Source: Streptomyces sp. CC208A
GTDB taxonomy: Bacteria > Actinomycetota > Actinomycetes > Streptomycetales > Streptomycetaceae
Direction: 5' to 3'
Length of the DNA stretch: 64,000 nt
NCBI RefSeq assembly: GCF_030010625.1
Contig: NZ_JASCXN010000016.1
Coordinates: forward strand, 1-64,000
Part shown: one piece after another, positions 1 through 8,839 of the stretch
Numbering within the stretch: position 1 is the stretch's first letter
Layout: every line of letters starts with the position of its first letter
Program-made: the position numbers and the translations under genes
The notes under the pieces: model-generated
What the model was told of the DNA's origin: nothing
The model's database searches: none
The model's input: the letters and a program-made list of their open reading frames with translations, nothing else

Positions 1-41
1 AGAGGTCTCCCTGCGGGCCGGGGCCCTTTCGCCGTTCCGCG

Positions 42-2078
42 CTACTTTTTGTCGATGATCTTCAGCGACAGCTGGCCGTTGCTGGCGAAGTACGGGCGCA
101 GCTCGTGGTTCGCGCCGCCGGTGGCGGTGGACACGACCGTGGAGGCGGCGCCGCCGAGGCGGCCGCGCCAGCCGCCGGTCTTCGGCTTGGTCTCCGCGGC
201 CGCGGCCGGCGCGCCGGAGGACTTCACGACCGGGTACGGGTAGGCGAAGACGTCCATCGGGACGAGCACGTCCGTGGCGAGCTTGCAGATGCGGATCCGC
301 GCGGACTTCTGGTCGGGCAGCAGCCACAGGTCCCAGACGTCCTCGGTACCGCTTTCATGGAGGCGGGCCGCGGCGGCGTTGTCCAGGGTCGCCGTGAAGC
401 GGCCGTCGGCGCCGGGCTTCGCCGGGAAGGTGAAGTTCTTGTCGGTCTCCTTGCGGTGGACGGCCTCGACGACGCTGCCGGTGCCGAGCTCGACGCCCCA
501 GGCAGCGGCGTCCACGACGATCGAGGTGGCGCCGGCCTCGATGGCCGCGACCTCGACGTGCTGGGCGCGCACGCGGCTCTGGACGCGCAGGGTGCCGTCC
601 GTGTGCGCGTACGGCAGCAGCAGCGACAGGGCGGGGCCCTCGGTGCGCGGGTGCTTCAGCGACAGGATGTGCAGGGTGTCGCAGCCGGCCGAGCGCAGCG
701 GCAGCTCGGCGCCGGCGGCGCGGATGGTGAGCTGCCAGTCGCCCTCGACGAGCTTGCCGAGCGTGGGGACCAGCACCTCGCCGCCGACGAAGGGCAGGAC
801 GACGTCCTCGGCCTTCTTGCGGGTGTCCTTGCAGACCAGCTCGGCGTCGCTGCCGGCGGCCAGGCCGTCGACGCGGACCCGGACGTCGCCCTGTGGGGTG
901 ACCACGGCGGTGGCCTCGCGCGGGACGGCCCGGCGGGCGCGCATGTCCTCGACGATCTTCTCGAAGCGCTCGGCGGTGGCGGCCTCCTGGAAGCGGACCA
1001 CGTTGGCCACGGCGGCCGCGGCCATCTTCCGGCGCAGGTCGTCGTCGGAGATCAGCTTCTCGATGTGCTCGGCGAGCGCTTCCTTGTCGCCGACGGGGAC
1101 GACGTAGCCGTCCTCGCCCTGCGTGATGATGTTGCGGGGGCCGTGCGGGGCGTCGTAACAGATCGCCGGGAGGCCGGCCGCCATCGCCTCGACGGTGACG
1201 TTGCCGAACGCCTCCAGGCGGGAGGGCAGCACGAAGATGGACGCCTTGGCGAACTCCGGGGTGACCGGGGTGGCCGGGCCCATCAGGAAGACCTGGTTGT
1301 TGCTGCCGGTCTCGTTGATCTTCCTGCGCAGGTTGGCGCGCTCGGGGCCGGAGCCGTAGATCCGCAGGCTCCAGTCCGGGTGGCGCGGTGCCACGGTGGA
1401 GAAGGCCTCGATGAGATCGGCGAAGCCCTTGTGCGGCTTGAGCAGACCGGCGGCGACGACGATCTTGTTCTCGCCCGTGGACATCTGGCCCTCGTGGGCC
1501 GGGATGCAGTTGGGCAGCGGGGCGAGCATGTGGCTCACGCCGGGGACGTGGCGGGCGATGGTCTCCAGCTCGTCCGGCGTCGGCGCGGTGATCGCGTCCA
1601 TCTTCGGGTACGCGTCCCGGAAGAGGGCGTCACGGATGTGCGGTCCGTACTGCGCGGGGCGCGAGTGCTCCGTCGCGAGCTTGAGATAGTCGCCCTCGGC
1701 GTACGCCAGCATGATCGTGATCTTGGGGTTGGTGCTGACCACCACGTCGGCGTCGGTCGTCGCCAGGTACTCCATCAGCCGCTTCTCCGCGAGGCGGCTG
1801 ATCCACGGCTTCTTGTCCGTCGGCTCGTTCGGGTAGATGTGCGGGAAGACCTCGTTCAACGGGTCGTCGAGGTCGGAGGTGTGCGAGTGCTTCCGCCTGT
1901 CGGTCAGGGCGACCGTCTTCACCCGCGGGTCGAGCGGGAAGAACGGCTGGTCGAGGCTGCGGCGGAGCGCTACCAGCTCGACCTCGTGGTTGTCCGCGAG
2001 CGCGCCGGCCAGGTTGTGGATCGCGCTGACAACACCGCCGATGTGGCAGCGGTCTACCAGGATGAAGGATATTTTCAC
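42..2078 (-). CDS. GT4 family glycosyltransferase with C-terminal beta-rich domain
   Basis: Retaining glycosyltransferase of family 4, probably transferring a sugar from an NDP donor during surface-glycan assembly. The first ~390 residues are a GT-B fold: N-terminal KISFILVDRCHIGGV, an acceptor-side Rossmann half, then a donor half with VVAAGLLKPHKGF, RIYGSGPE and the E-x7-E type segment FGNVTVEAMAAGLP. The last ~280 residues are beta-rich and not catalytic, and resemble the separate protein encoded at 10796-11824. I chose GTG at 2078 because homology begins with VKISFILV; an ATG at 2162 would add 28 residues of P/R-rich sequence. It is transcribed away from the 2356 gene, with a minus-strand TAAGGT or TAACCT box near 2162-2170. 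Acceptor and sugar are unknown. Confidence 0.85.
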   Translation of the reverse strand: MKISFILVDRCHIGGVVSAIHNLAGALADNHEVELVALRRSLDQPFFPLDPRVKTVALTDRRKHSHTSDLDDPLNEVFPHIYPNEPTDKKPWISRLAEKRLMEYLATTDADVVVSTNPKITIMLAYAEGDYLKLATEHSRPAQYGPHIRDALFRDAYPKMDAITAPTPDELETIARHVPGVSHMLAPLPNCIPAHEGQMSTGENKIVVAAGLLKPHKGFADLIEAFSTVAPRHPDWSLRIYGSGPERANLRRKINETGSNNQVFLMGPATPVTPEFAKASIFVLPSRLEAFGNVTVEAMAAGLPAICYDAPHGPRNIITQGEDGYVVPVGDKEALAEHIEKLISDDDLRRKMAAAAVANVVRFQEAATAERFEKIVEDMRARRAVPREATAVVTPQGDVRVRVDGLAAGSDAELVCKDTRKKAEDVVLPFVGGEVLVPTLGKLVEGDWQLTIRAAGAELPLRSAGCDTLHILSLKHPRTEGPALSLLLPYAHTDGTLRVQSRVRAQHVEVAAIEAGATSIVVDAAAWGVELGTGSVVEAVHRKETDKNFTFPAKPGADGRFTATLDNAAAARLHESGTEDVWDLWLLPDQKSARIRICKLATDVLVPMDVFAYPYPVVKSSGAPAAAAETKPKTGGWRGRLGGAASTVVSTATGGANHELRPYFASNGQLSLKIIDKK

Positions 2079-2294
2079 GCCGAGCCTCGATGTCTGCGGA
2101 AATGGGGGACCCCCGGGTGGCCGGGGGCGTGCGTGACGTGCGTCGAGCACGAGGTGACGCACCTTAGGTTACGGGTCCGTGGCCCGGAAGCGGGGCGGAT
2201 GCGTCCGCTCGGGTCGGTTCCGGACGGCTTCGGGGCGGTGGACGCCGGATGACGTCCGGCTTTCGCCCGGCTTTCTGTCGGGTTCTGACGGAGT

Positions 2295-2330
2295 GAAGCG
2301 GAAACCCTCCGGGGGAAGCGGAAACCCTCC
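2295..2330. repeat. tandem 16-bp direct repeat, period 20
   Basis: GAAGCGGAAACCCTCC occurs twice (2295-2310 and 2315-2330) just before the ATG at 2356, in the region between two divergent genes. It may be an operator or part of the leader of the downstream gene; the function is unknown. Confidence 0.7.
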
Positions 2331-2355
2331 ACGGCCCCGGCGCGTCGTCCTGGGC

Positions 2356-2910
2356 ATGAACACGGAAAACCCGGGCTGTCTGACGGGGGCGGCGCGCGCC
2401 GTCGCCCTCGTCGTGGTCCTGCCCGTCCGGCTGGTCTGGGAGGCCCTCGCTTTCTGCCTCCGGCAGCTCTGGCGCTGGATCCTCGCCCCGGTCGGCCGCG
2501 CGTTGGGATGGCTGCTCCACCACCTCCTCCTCGTCCCCTTGCGATGGCTGTGGGAATGGCTGCTCCTCCCCGTCGGCAAAGCCCTCTGGTGGGCCGTCGA
2601 CCTGCTCCTCGTCACCCCGCTCACCTGGCTCTGGCGGTACGTGCTCGGCCCCGTCCGCCGCTTCGTCGGCGCGGCCCTCGCCTGGGCCTGGCGGATCGCC
2701 GGGCAGGTCTCGCGGGCCGTCGGCCGGATGGTCCGCCGGGTGCTGTGGCACACGATCGGCCGCCCTCTCGTCTGGGCGTACCGGGTGGTCCTCACCCCCG
2801 TCGGCCACTGGCTGCGCGCCTGGGTGTGGGAGCCCCTCGCCGCCGCCGGGCGTGCCGTGCGCGCCGCCGCCCGTGAGGTGCGGGCCGCGCTCTTCGGCGG
2901 TCCCCGCTGA
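2356..2910 (+). CDS. tryptophan-rich repeat protein, uncharacterised
   Basis: Unrecognised 184-residue protein. From about residue 39 it contains a strict 27-residue repeat: WRWILAPVG (39-47), WEWLLLPVG (66-74) and WRYVLGPVR (93-101), with a further divergent PVG unit at 148-150. The spacers are hydrophobic (ALGWLLHHLLLVP, ALWWAVDLLLVTP), so it probably lies in or on the membrane as amphipathic or transmembrane helices. The C-terminus is Arg/Ala-rich. ATG 2356 gives the compact protein; in-frame upstream sequence from 2179 is low-complexity. There is no clear Shine-Dalgarno sequence. Conserved hypothetical proteins of this kind occur beside the rne cluster in Streptomyces, but I know of no function. 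Confidence 0.7.
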   Translation: MNTENPGCLTGAARAVALVVVLPVRLVWEALAFCLRQLWRWILAPVGRALGWLLHHLLLVPLRWLWEWLLLPVGKALWWAVDLLLVTPLTWLWRYVLGPVRRFVGAALAWAWRIAGQVSRAVGRMVRRVLWHTIGRPLVWAYRVVLTPVGHWLRAWVWEPLAAAGRAVRAAAREVRAALFGGPR

Positions 2911-2965
2911 CCTGCCCGGGTGGGGTGCGGGCGGCCCGCCGGGGAACCCGAGGTGGCCCGGGCGC

Positions 2966-2981
2966 GTACTCTGGGTAGTAC
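2966..2981. promoter_or_regulatory. -10 box within inverted repeat GTACT-N6-AGTAC
   Basis: TACTCT at 2967-2972 is a good actinomycete -10 box for the 3124 gene. It lies inside a perfect inverted repeat (GTACT 2966-2970, AGTAC 2977-2981), so a repressor could cover the promoter. No convincing -35 is visible. Confidence 0.4.
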
Positions 2982-3123
2982 AACGAACGTCCCCGGCGCG
3001 GCGCCCGCCCCCGAGATCTCCCCGCCCCCGGCGGGGGTGATCCGGGCAGGAGCCCACGGGACGCCCCAAGAGCTTCCGGGCGGAGCGCCACCCGCGCCCG
3101 CCCCGCACCGAGGAGAAGAACCA

Positions 3124-3981
3124 CTGGGCAAGCGACAGCCCGAAGGCCCGCCGCCCGCACCCGCGGTGCAGCGCATCCGACTGCGCTACACCAAGCGAGG
3201 CCGCCTCCGGTTCACCAGCCACCGTGACTTCCAGCGCGCCTTCGAGCGCGCCCTGCGCCGCGCCGAGGTGCCCATGGCGTACTCGGCCGGCTTCACCCCG
3301 CACCCCAAGGTGTCGTACGCCAACGCCGCCCCCACGGGTACGGGCTCCGAGGCCGAGTTCCTGGAGATCGCCCTCACCGAGCGCCGCGACCCCGAGACCC
3401 TGCGGGTCCTGCTCGACGAGTCGCTTCCGGCCGGACTCGACATCACCGACGCCGTGGAGGCCCGCACCTCAGGCCTCGCCGACCGGCTCACCGCCTCCGT
3501 GTGGGAGCTCCGGCTCGACGGCGTCTCCGTCGACGAGGCCCGCAAGGCCGTCGAGACCTTCCTCGCGGCCGAGACCGTGGAGGTCCAGCGCAAGACCAAG
3601 AGCGGCATCCGCACCTTCGACACCCGCGCCGCCGTCGTCGACCTCGTGGCGGACCGACCCCAGGGCGACCCCGAGGGTGATCCCCAGGGCGATCCTCAGG
3701 GTGATAGGACCGCCGGGGATGCCTGTGCGATACTGCGGCTGGTTGTTCGGCACGTGACACCTGCCGTGCGACCCGACGACGTTCTGTCCGGTCTCCGAGC
3801 TGTGGCCGACCTGGCGCCGCCGGTCCCCGCAGCGGTGACCAGGCTGGCGCAGGGGCTCTTCGACGAGGAGTCCGGCACGGTGACCGACCCGCTCGCGCCC
3901 GACCGCGAGGCAGTCACGGCCGCTCCACCCACGGCCGCCGCGACCGCCCCGGCGACGGCGCCGGAGGCAGGCCCCGCGTAG
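3124..3981 (+). CDS. TIGR03936 / DUF2344 family protein, probable CTG start
   Basis: Small companion of a radical-SAM protein family (TIGR03960/TIGR03936), usually encoded just upstream of RNase E in actinobacteria; biochemical role unknown. The family core starts at VQRIRLRYTKRGRLRFTSHR and continues with FERALRRAEVP and GFTPHPKVSYANA. The start is a problem: the only good Shine-Dalgarno sequence (AGGAG, 3111-3115) sits 8 bases before CTG 3124, giving MGKRQPEGPPP as N-terminus, while the first conventional start, GTG 3166, has no SD. A (QGDP)n microrepeat occurs at about residues 178-190. The usual radical-SAM partner is not in this window; a different gene lies upstream. Confidence 0.85.
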   Translation: MGKRQPEGPPPAPAVQRIRLRYTKRGRLRFTSHRDFQRAFERALRRAEVPMAYSAGFTPHPKVSYANAAPTGTGSEAEFLEIALTERRDPETLRVLLDESLPAGLDITDAVEARTSGLADRLTASVWELRLDGVSVDEARKAVETFLAAETVEVQRKTKSGIRTFDTRAAVVDLVADRPQGDPEGDPQGDPQGDRTAGDACAILRLVVRHVTPAVRPDDVLSGLRAVADLAPPVPAAVTRLAQGLFDEESGTVTDPLAPDREAVTAAPPTAAATAPATAPEAGPA

Positions 3982-4052
3982 GGACGCCGTCGAGCGCAGC
4001 CCTGGCACTCGGGAGCCACCTGGGTCGGGCCGCGCACTGACACAGGAGACTT

Positions 4053-4090
4053 TCGCCAGGCCGTACGCATCGGGCGTACGGAACCGGCGA
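4053..4090 (+). promoter_or_regulatory. structured RNA hairpin in the rne leader
   Basis: Two-tier stem: TCGCC (4053-4057) with GGCGA (4086-4090) outside, and CCGTACG (4061-4067) with CGTACGG (4075-4081) inside. It lies ~120 bases before the RNase E start. RNase E genes in other bacteria are autoregulated through 5' UTR structures; that role here is inferred. Confidence 0.45.
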
Positions 4091-4210
4091 GCCAGACATT
4101 CAGCTCCCGTGCGGCGCCCGCGCCCCGGACGGCGGCACCGCGCACGACGCGCGTCCGTGCCGCCACCGGAACCCGACGCGGCGCCCGGGAGCGTGACGGG
4201 AGAACCCCGC

Positions 4211-7200
4211 ATGCTCGACGAGACCATCGAGAACAACAACGACAACGCCCCCGGTGACAAGCTGCCGCCGCGCCGCAGGCGCCGCGCCGCTTCCCGGCCC
4301 GCCGGCCCGCCGGTGACGGCCACCGGCGAGACCGCCGAGGCCACCGAGGCCGCGGAGATCATCGAGGCCGCCCCGGCCGCCGCGGAGCCCGAGGCCGTGA
4401 AGGCCGCCGAGGCGGAGGCCGCGCCGGCGCGTACCCGCCGTCGTGCGACCCGTAAGGCGACCGCGCCCGTGGCCTCCCCGGCCCCGGTCGAGGAGCCCGC
4501 CGAGGCCGTCACCGAGACCGAGCCGGCCGCCGAGGCCCCGGCCGCCGAGCCGGAGGCCGCCCCGGCGCGTCCGCGTCGTCGGGCCACCCGCCGCGTCAGC
4601 GCCCCGGTCACCTCCCCGGCCCCGGTCGAGGAGCCCGCCGAGGCCGTCACCGAGGCTGCCCCGGCCGCCGAGACTCCGGCCGCCGAGCCGGAGGCTGCCC
4701 CGGCGGCCCGTACCCGCCGTCGTGCGACCCGCCGGGCCGCCGCCCCCGAGGTCACCCCGGACGTGGCGGCCGAGCTCGCCGCCCCGACCTCCGGCGAGGC
4801 GCTGCCCGAGGACACCATCGAGGAGATCGCCTCCCACGGCGCCGAGGTCGCCGCCGCCGAGACCGCCGCCACCCGTGGCCGCGGCCGCCGCCGCGCCGTC
4901 AGCACCCCGCAGTTCACCGAGCCGCCCGCCGCCGAGGAGGCCCCGCGCCGCCGCCGCGTCGAGCGCCCCGCCGTCGCCGTCTTCCAGGCCCCGGTCTTCG
5001 CCGAGCCCATGTTCCAGACGCCGGAGACCGCCGCCTTCGCCGCCGCGGTCGCCGCCGAGGCCGAGGAGGAGGAGACGGAGGAGACCGTCGTCGAGACGGC
5101 CGAGGCCGTGGAGACGCCCGAGCGCGCCGAGACCGGTTCGCGCCGTCGCCGGCGCCGCCGCGGCGAGCCCGTCGCCGTCGAGCCCGTCCCGGCCACCGTC
5201 GCCGACGAGCCCGAGGTCGAGCACGTCGCCGACGAGGTCGAGGAGACGGAGGCCGAGGCCGAGGAGGCGGAGGAGTACGAGGACCGCCCGTCCCGTCGCC
5301 GCCGCCGCGGTGGCCGTCGCCGCCGTCGCGGCGAGTCGGTCGAGGCGGAGGAGTCCGAGGAGACCGAGGGCTTCCGGGCCGAGACCGACGAGGACGAGGA
5401 AGCGGAAGAGGCCGAGGAGGCCGAGGAGGAGACGGACGAGTCCGGTCTCGCAGGCTCCAGCAGCTCCCGCCGCCGGCGCCGTCGCCGCCGCCGCAGCGGT
5501 GACGCCGCCGAGAGCGAGACCACCGACGAGGACGGCGTCCGCACGGTCGTCAAGGTCCGCGAGCCGCGCCCGAAGCCCGAGCCGAGCGACGAGGTGCAGT
5601 CCATCAAGGGCTCCACCCGCCTGGAGGCCAAGAAGCAGCGCCGCCGCGAGGGCCGCGAGCAGGGCCGCCGCCGCGTCCCGATCATCACCGAGGCCGAGTT
5701 CCTCGCCCGCCGTGAGGCCGTCGAGCGCGTCATGGTCGTCCGCCAGAACGGCGAGCGCACCCAGATCGGCGTCCTGGAAGACAACGTGCTCGTCGAGCAC
5801 TACGTCAACAAGGAGCAGGCCACCTCGTACGTCGGCAACGTCTACCTGGGCAAGGTCCAGAACGTGCTGCCGTCGATGGAGGCCGCCTTCGTCGACATCG
5901 GCAAGGGCCGCAACGCCGTCCTGTACGCCGGCGAGGTCAACTTCGAGGCGCTCGGCATGGGCAACGGCCCGCGCCGCATCGAGTCCGCCCTCAAGTCCGG
6001 CCAGTCCGTCCTGGTGCAGGTCACCAAGGACCCGATCGGTCACAAGGGCGCCCGCCTCACCAGCCAGGTCTCCCTCCCCGGCCGCTACCTCGTGTACGTC
6101 CCCGAGGGCTCGATGACCGGCATCAGCCGCAAGCTCCCGGACACCGAGCGCGCCCGCCTGAAGACCATCCTCAAGAAGATCGTCCCCGAGGACGCGGGCG
6201 TCATCGTGCGCACCGCCGCCGAGGGCGCGAGCGAGGACGAGCTGCGCCGCGACGTCGAGCGCCTCCAGGCGCAGTGGGCCGACATCCAGAAGAAGGCCAA
6301 CCAGATCTCGACGTCCGCGCCGAGCCTGCTGTACGGCGAGCCGGACATGACCGTCCGGGTCGTCCGCGACATCTTCAACGAGGACTTCTCCAAGGTCATC
6401 GTGAGCGGTGACGACGCCTGGGAGACCATCCACGGCTACGTCTCGCACGTCGCGCCCGACCTGGCCGACCGCCTCCAGCGGTGGACCAGCGAGGTCGACG
6501 TCTTCGCCACCTACCGGATCGACGAGCAGCTGATGAAGGCGCTCGACCGGAAGGTCTGGCTGCCGTCCGGCGGTTCGCTGGTGATCGACAAGACCGAGGC
6601 GATGATCGTCGTCGACGTCAACACCGGCAAGTTCACCGGCCAGGGCGGCAACCTGGAGGAGACCGTCACCAGGAACAACCTGGAGGCGGCCGAGGAGATC
6701 GTGCGCCAGCTGCGGCTGCGCGACCTCGGCGGCATCGTCGTCATCGACTTCATCGACATGGTCCTGGAGTCCAACCGCGACCTGGTGCTCCGCCGCCTCC
6801 TGGAGTGCCTGGGCCGCGACCGGACCAAGCACCAGGTGGCCGAGGTCACCTCGCTCGGCCTGGTGCAGATGACCCGCAAGCGGGTCGGCCAGGGCCTCCT
6901 GGAGTCCTTCTCCGAGACCTGCGTCCACTGCAACGGCCGCGGTGTCATCGTCCACATGGAGCAGCCGGCCACCCACGGCGGCGGCGGTGGCGGCAAGCGC
7001 GCGAAGAAGCGCGGCCGCGGCGGCGAGGCGCACGACCACGTCCACGAGACGCACGAGGCCGAGGCCCCGGCGGATGCCGAGGTCGAGACCGAGGCCGAGG
7101 TCGCGGCCGAGCTGGCCGCCCCGGTGGCCGTGCCGGTGCCGATCGCCCCGGACGAGGAGCTGTACGGCAGCGTCGCCGAGGCCGAGGCCGCCGCGACCCG

Positions 7201-7876
7201 TGGCCGTGGCCGCCGTCGCGTCACCCGCAAGATGACCGCCCCGGTGACCCCGACGCCGATCGCGGAGCCGGAGCCCGTACCGGCGCCGGAGCCGGTCGTG
7301 GAGGCCGCGCCCGAGCCGGTGGCCGAGCCGGTCGTCGTGGAGGCCCCCGCGGCCCCCGCGCCGCGTACCCGCCGCCGTGCCACCCGCCGGGCGACCTCGC
7401 CGGTCGTCTCGACCGGCGAGGCCGCAGCCGAGGCCGCCGAGCCTGTCGTCGCGGTCGCGGAGCCGGAGGTCGTACCGGTGCCGGAGCCGGAGCCGGTCGT
7501 GGAGGCCGCGCCCGAGCCGGTCGTCGAGCCCGCCGTCGAGGAGGCCCCCGTGGCCGCCGCGCCGCGTGCCCGCCGCCGGGTGGTCCGCAAGGCCACCGCC
7601 CCGGCCGGTGCCCCCGCCGGTGCCGAGGCCGCCGAGATCGTGGTGGTCACGGCCGCCCCGGTCACGGAGCCCGAGGCCGTGGCGGAGCCCGCCGAGGAGA
7701 CCGAGGCCGCCCCGGCGGCCAAGAAGGCCGCCCGGAAGACGGCGAAGAAGGCCACCGCCAAGAAGGCCGCCACCAAGAAGACGGCGGCCAAGAAGACGGC
7801 GGCGAAGAAGACGACCGCCAAGAAGGCCACGGCCAAGAAGGCGGCCGAGAAGACCGCCGCCCCGGCCCAGGACTGA
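4211..7876 (+). CDS. rne: ribonuclease E/G with long disordered arms
   Basis: Single-strand endoribonuclease for mRNA turnover and rRNA/tRNA processing. ATG 4211 is preceded by GGGAG at good spacing. The catalytic core is central (about residues 490-920): an S1 RNA-binding domain with YVGNVYLGKVQNVLPSMEAA, the metal-binding DNase I-like part with IVVDVNTGKFTGQ and IVVIDFIDM, and the zinc-link ETCVHCNGRG. Both flanks are Ala/Glu/Pro-rich with repeated arginine patches (RTRRRATR type, at least six on the two sides), and the tail ends in a histone-H1-like K-A-A-K-K run. At 1221 residues it has the domain order described for Streptomyces RNase ES, with a scaffold N-terminal to the core. A strong terminator follows, so it is separated from rplU. 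Confidence 0.96.
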   Translation: MLDETIENNNDNAPGDKLPPRRRRRAASRPAGPPVTATGETAEATEAAEIIEAAPAAAEPEAVKAAEAEAAPARTRRRATRKATAPVASPAPVEEPAEAVTETEPAAEAPAAEPEAAPARPRRRATRRVSAPVTSPAPVEEPAEAVTEAAPAAETPAAEPEAAPAARTRRRATRRAAAPEVTPDVAAELAAPTSGEALPEDTIEEIASHGAEVAAAETAATRGRGRRRAVSTPQFTEPPAAEEAPRRRRVERPAVAVFQAPVFAEPMFQTPETAAFAAAVAAEAEEEETEETVVETAEAVETPERAETGSRRRRRRRGEPVAVEPVPATVADEPEVEHVADEVEETEAEAEEAEEYEDRPSRRRRRGGRRRRRGESVEAEESEETEGFRAETDEDEEAEEAEEAEEETDESGLAGSSSSRRRRRRRRRSGDAAESETTDEDGVRTVVKVREPRPKPEPSDEVQSIKGSTRLEAKKQRRREGREQGRRRVPIITEAEFLARREAVERVMVVRQNGERTQIGVLEDNVLVEHYVNKEQATSYVGNVYLGKVQNVLPSMEAAFVDIGKGRNAVLYAGEVNFEALGMGNGPRRIESALKSGQSVLVQVTKDPIGHKGARLTSQVSLPGRYLVYVPEGSMTGISRKLPDTERARLKTILKKIVPEDAGVIVRTAAEGASEDELRRDVERLQAQWADIQKKANQISTSAPSLLYGEPDMTVRVVRDIFNEDFSKVIVSGDDAWETIHGYVSHVAPDLADRLQRWTSEVDVFATYRIDEQLMKALDRKVWLPSGGSLVIDKTEAMIVVDVNTGKFTGQGGNLEETVTRNNLEAAEEIVRQLRLRDLGGIVVIDFIDMVLESNRDLVLRRLLECLGRDRTKHQVAEVTSLGLVQMTRKRVGQGLLESFSETCVHCNGRGVIVHMEQPATHGGGGGGKRAKKRGRGGEAHDHVHETHEAEAPADAEVETEAEVAAELAAPVAVPVPIAPDEELYGSVAEAEAAATRGRGRRRVTRKMTAPVTPTPIAEPEPVPAPEPVVEAAPEPVAEPVVVEAPAAPAPRTRRRATRRATSPVVSTGEAAAEAAEPVVAVAEPEVVPVPEPEPVVEAAPEPVVEPAVEEAPVAAAPRARRRVVRKATAPAGAPAGAEAAEIVVVTAAPVTEPEAVAEPAEETEAAPAAKKAARKTAKKATAKKAATKKTAAKKTAAKKTTAKKATAKKAAEKTAAPAQD

Positions 7877-7883
7877 GCCGGCG

Positions 7884-7931
7884 GGACCGCCCCGGCGAAA
7901 CCCCTTCCGAGGGGCCTCGCCGGGGCGGTCC
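7884..7931 (+). terminator. strong hairpin terminator after rne
   Basis: A perfect 15-bp stem (7884-7898 with 7917-7931) plus an inner CCCC/GGGG stem. No U-run, as is usual for Streptomyces terminators. Confidence 0.8.
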
Positions 7932-7949
7932 GCACCCGCACGGGCGAAT

Positions 7950-7979
7950 TTGACCCTCTGTGGCAGCCGCCCGTAACCT
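7950..7979 (+). promoter_or_regulatory. promoter of the rplU-rpmA-obg operon
   Basis: -35 TTGACC (7950-7955), 18-base spacer, -10 TAACCT (7974-7979). Transcription would start near 7986 and leave a ~150-base leader with GC-rich stems, long enough for ribosomal-protein autoregulation, though no known leader motif is recognised. Confidence 0.7.
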
Positions 7980-8138
7980 AGACCGTCGGCGTGTCTGCGA
8001 CGCGCCGCGCCTCTGAGCACCCCCCTCCCGCTCGCCGGGAGAGGCCGCTCGTCCGATCCGGATCGCCGCGGGCCCCCGGGCCCCGCGCGTGGGCGGCTGG
8101 CGTCAGAGGTCCCGTTACCGAGTGAGAGAGAGATCCGC

Positions 8139-8459
8139 GTGTACGCCATCGTGCGCAGCGGTGGTCGCCAGCACAAGGTTGCTGTCGGCGACATCGTTGA
8201 GGTTGACAAGATTTCCACCGCCAAGATCGGCGACACGGTCGAGCTCTCGACCCTGCTCGTCGTCGACGGCGACGCCGTGACCAGCGACCCGTGGGTCCTG
8301 GCGGGCATCAAGGTCCAGGCCGAGGTCGTGGACCACACCAAGGGCGCCAAGATCGACATCCTGCGCTACAAGAACAAGACCGGCTACCGCCGTCGCCAGG
8401 GTCACCGTCAGCAGTACACGGCGATCAAGGTCACGTCCATCCCGACGGCCGCGAAGTAA
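8139..8459 (+). CDS. rplU: 50S ribosomal protein L21
   Basis: Large-subunit protein that binds 23S rRNA. The 106-residue protein starts MYAIVRSGGRQHKVAVGD, the L21 signature, with family-typical length and the basic C-terminal YRRRQGHRQQYT segment. GTG 8139 follows a purine-rich GAGAGAGAG stretch. First gene of the classical rplU-rpmA-obg operon, only 14 bases before rpmA. Confidence 0.98.
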   Translation: MYAIVRSGGRQHKVAVGDIVEVDKISTAKIGDTVELSTLLVVDGDAVTSDPWVLAGIKVQAEVVDHTKGAKIDILRYKNKTGYRRRQGHRQQYTAIKVTSIPTAAK

Positions 8460-8473
8460 AGAGGGACTGAGCA

Positions 8474-8728
8474 ATGGCACACAAGAAGGGCGCATCGTCC
8501 ACCCGGAACGGTCGCGATTCCAACGCCCAGCGGCTCGGCGTGAAGCGCTTCGGCGGTCAGGTCGTCAACGCGGGTGAGATCCTGGTCCGCCAGCGCGGCA
8601 CCCACTTCCACCCGGGCTCGGGTGTCGGTCGCGGTGGCGACGACACGCTGTTCGCCCTGCAGGCCGGTTCGGTGCAGTTCGGCACCTTCCGTGGCCGCAA
8701 GGTCGTGAACATCGTCCCGGTCGCCTGA
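8474..8728 (+). CDS. rpmA: 50S ribosomal protein L27
   Basis: L27 reaches the peptidyl-transferase centre with its N-terminus. The 84-residue protein begins MAHKKGASSTRNGRDS with no Firmicutes-type cleavable extension, so no Prp processing is expected. The signature GTHFHPGSGVGRG is intact. An SD (GAGGG) precedes ATG 8474. It is cotranscribed with rplU; the hairpin that follows probably attenuates rather than blocks transcription into obg. Confidence 0.98.
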   Translation: MAHKKGASSTRNGRDSNAQRLGVKRFGGQVVNAGEILVRQRGTHFHPGSGVGRGGDDTLFALQAGSVQFGTFRGRKVVNIVPVA

Positions 8729-8743
8729 TCGGACGCTTTGCGG

Positions 8744-8784
8744 AGGCGGACCTCACTTCCCGGCAGGGAAGCGGGTCCGCCTTT
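8744..8784 (+). terminator. terminator/attenuator between rpmA and obg
   Basis: Stem GGCGGACC (8745-8752) with GGTCCGCC (8774-8781), an inner CTTCCC/GGGAAG stem, then TTT. It probably sets the ribosomal protein to Obg ratio. Confidence 0.75.
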
Positions 8785-8839
8785 CGCGTGTTACTAGATA
8801 GACAATCCGTACCAAGCTGACTGCTGGAGGCACAGAACC

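Noticed and set aside
7720..7876. Separate histone-like gene at the end of rne
   Set aside because: The Lys/Ala-rich stretch is in frame with RNase E and has no start site of its own.
4100..8359. A 1419-codon open frame on the minus strand opposite rne and rplU
   Set aside because: Its protein is Gly/Leu/Arg low-complexity, the plus strand has clear RNase E and L21 homology, and long antisense frames are expected at this GC content.
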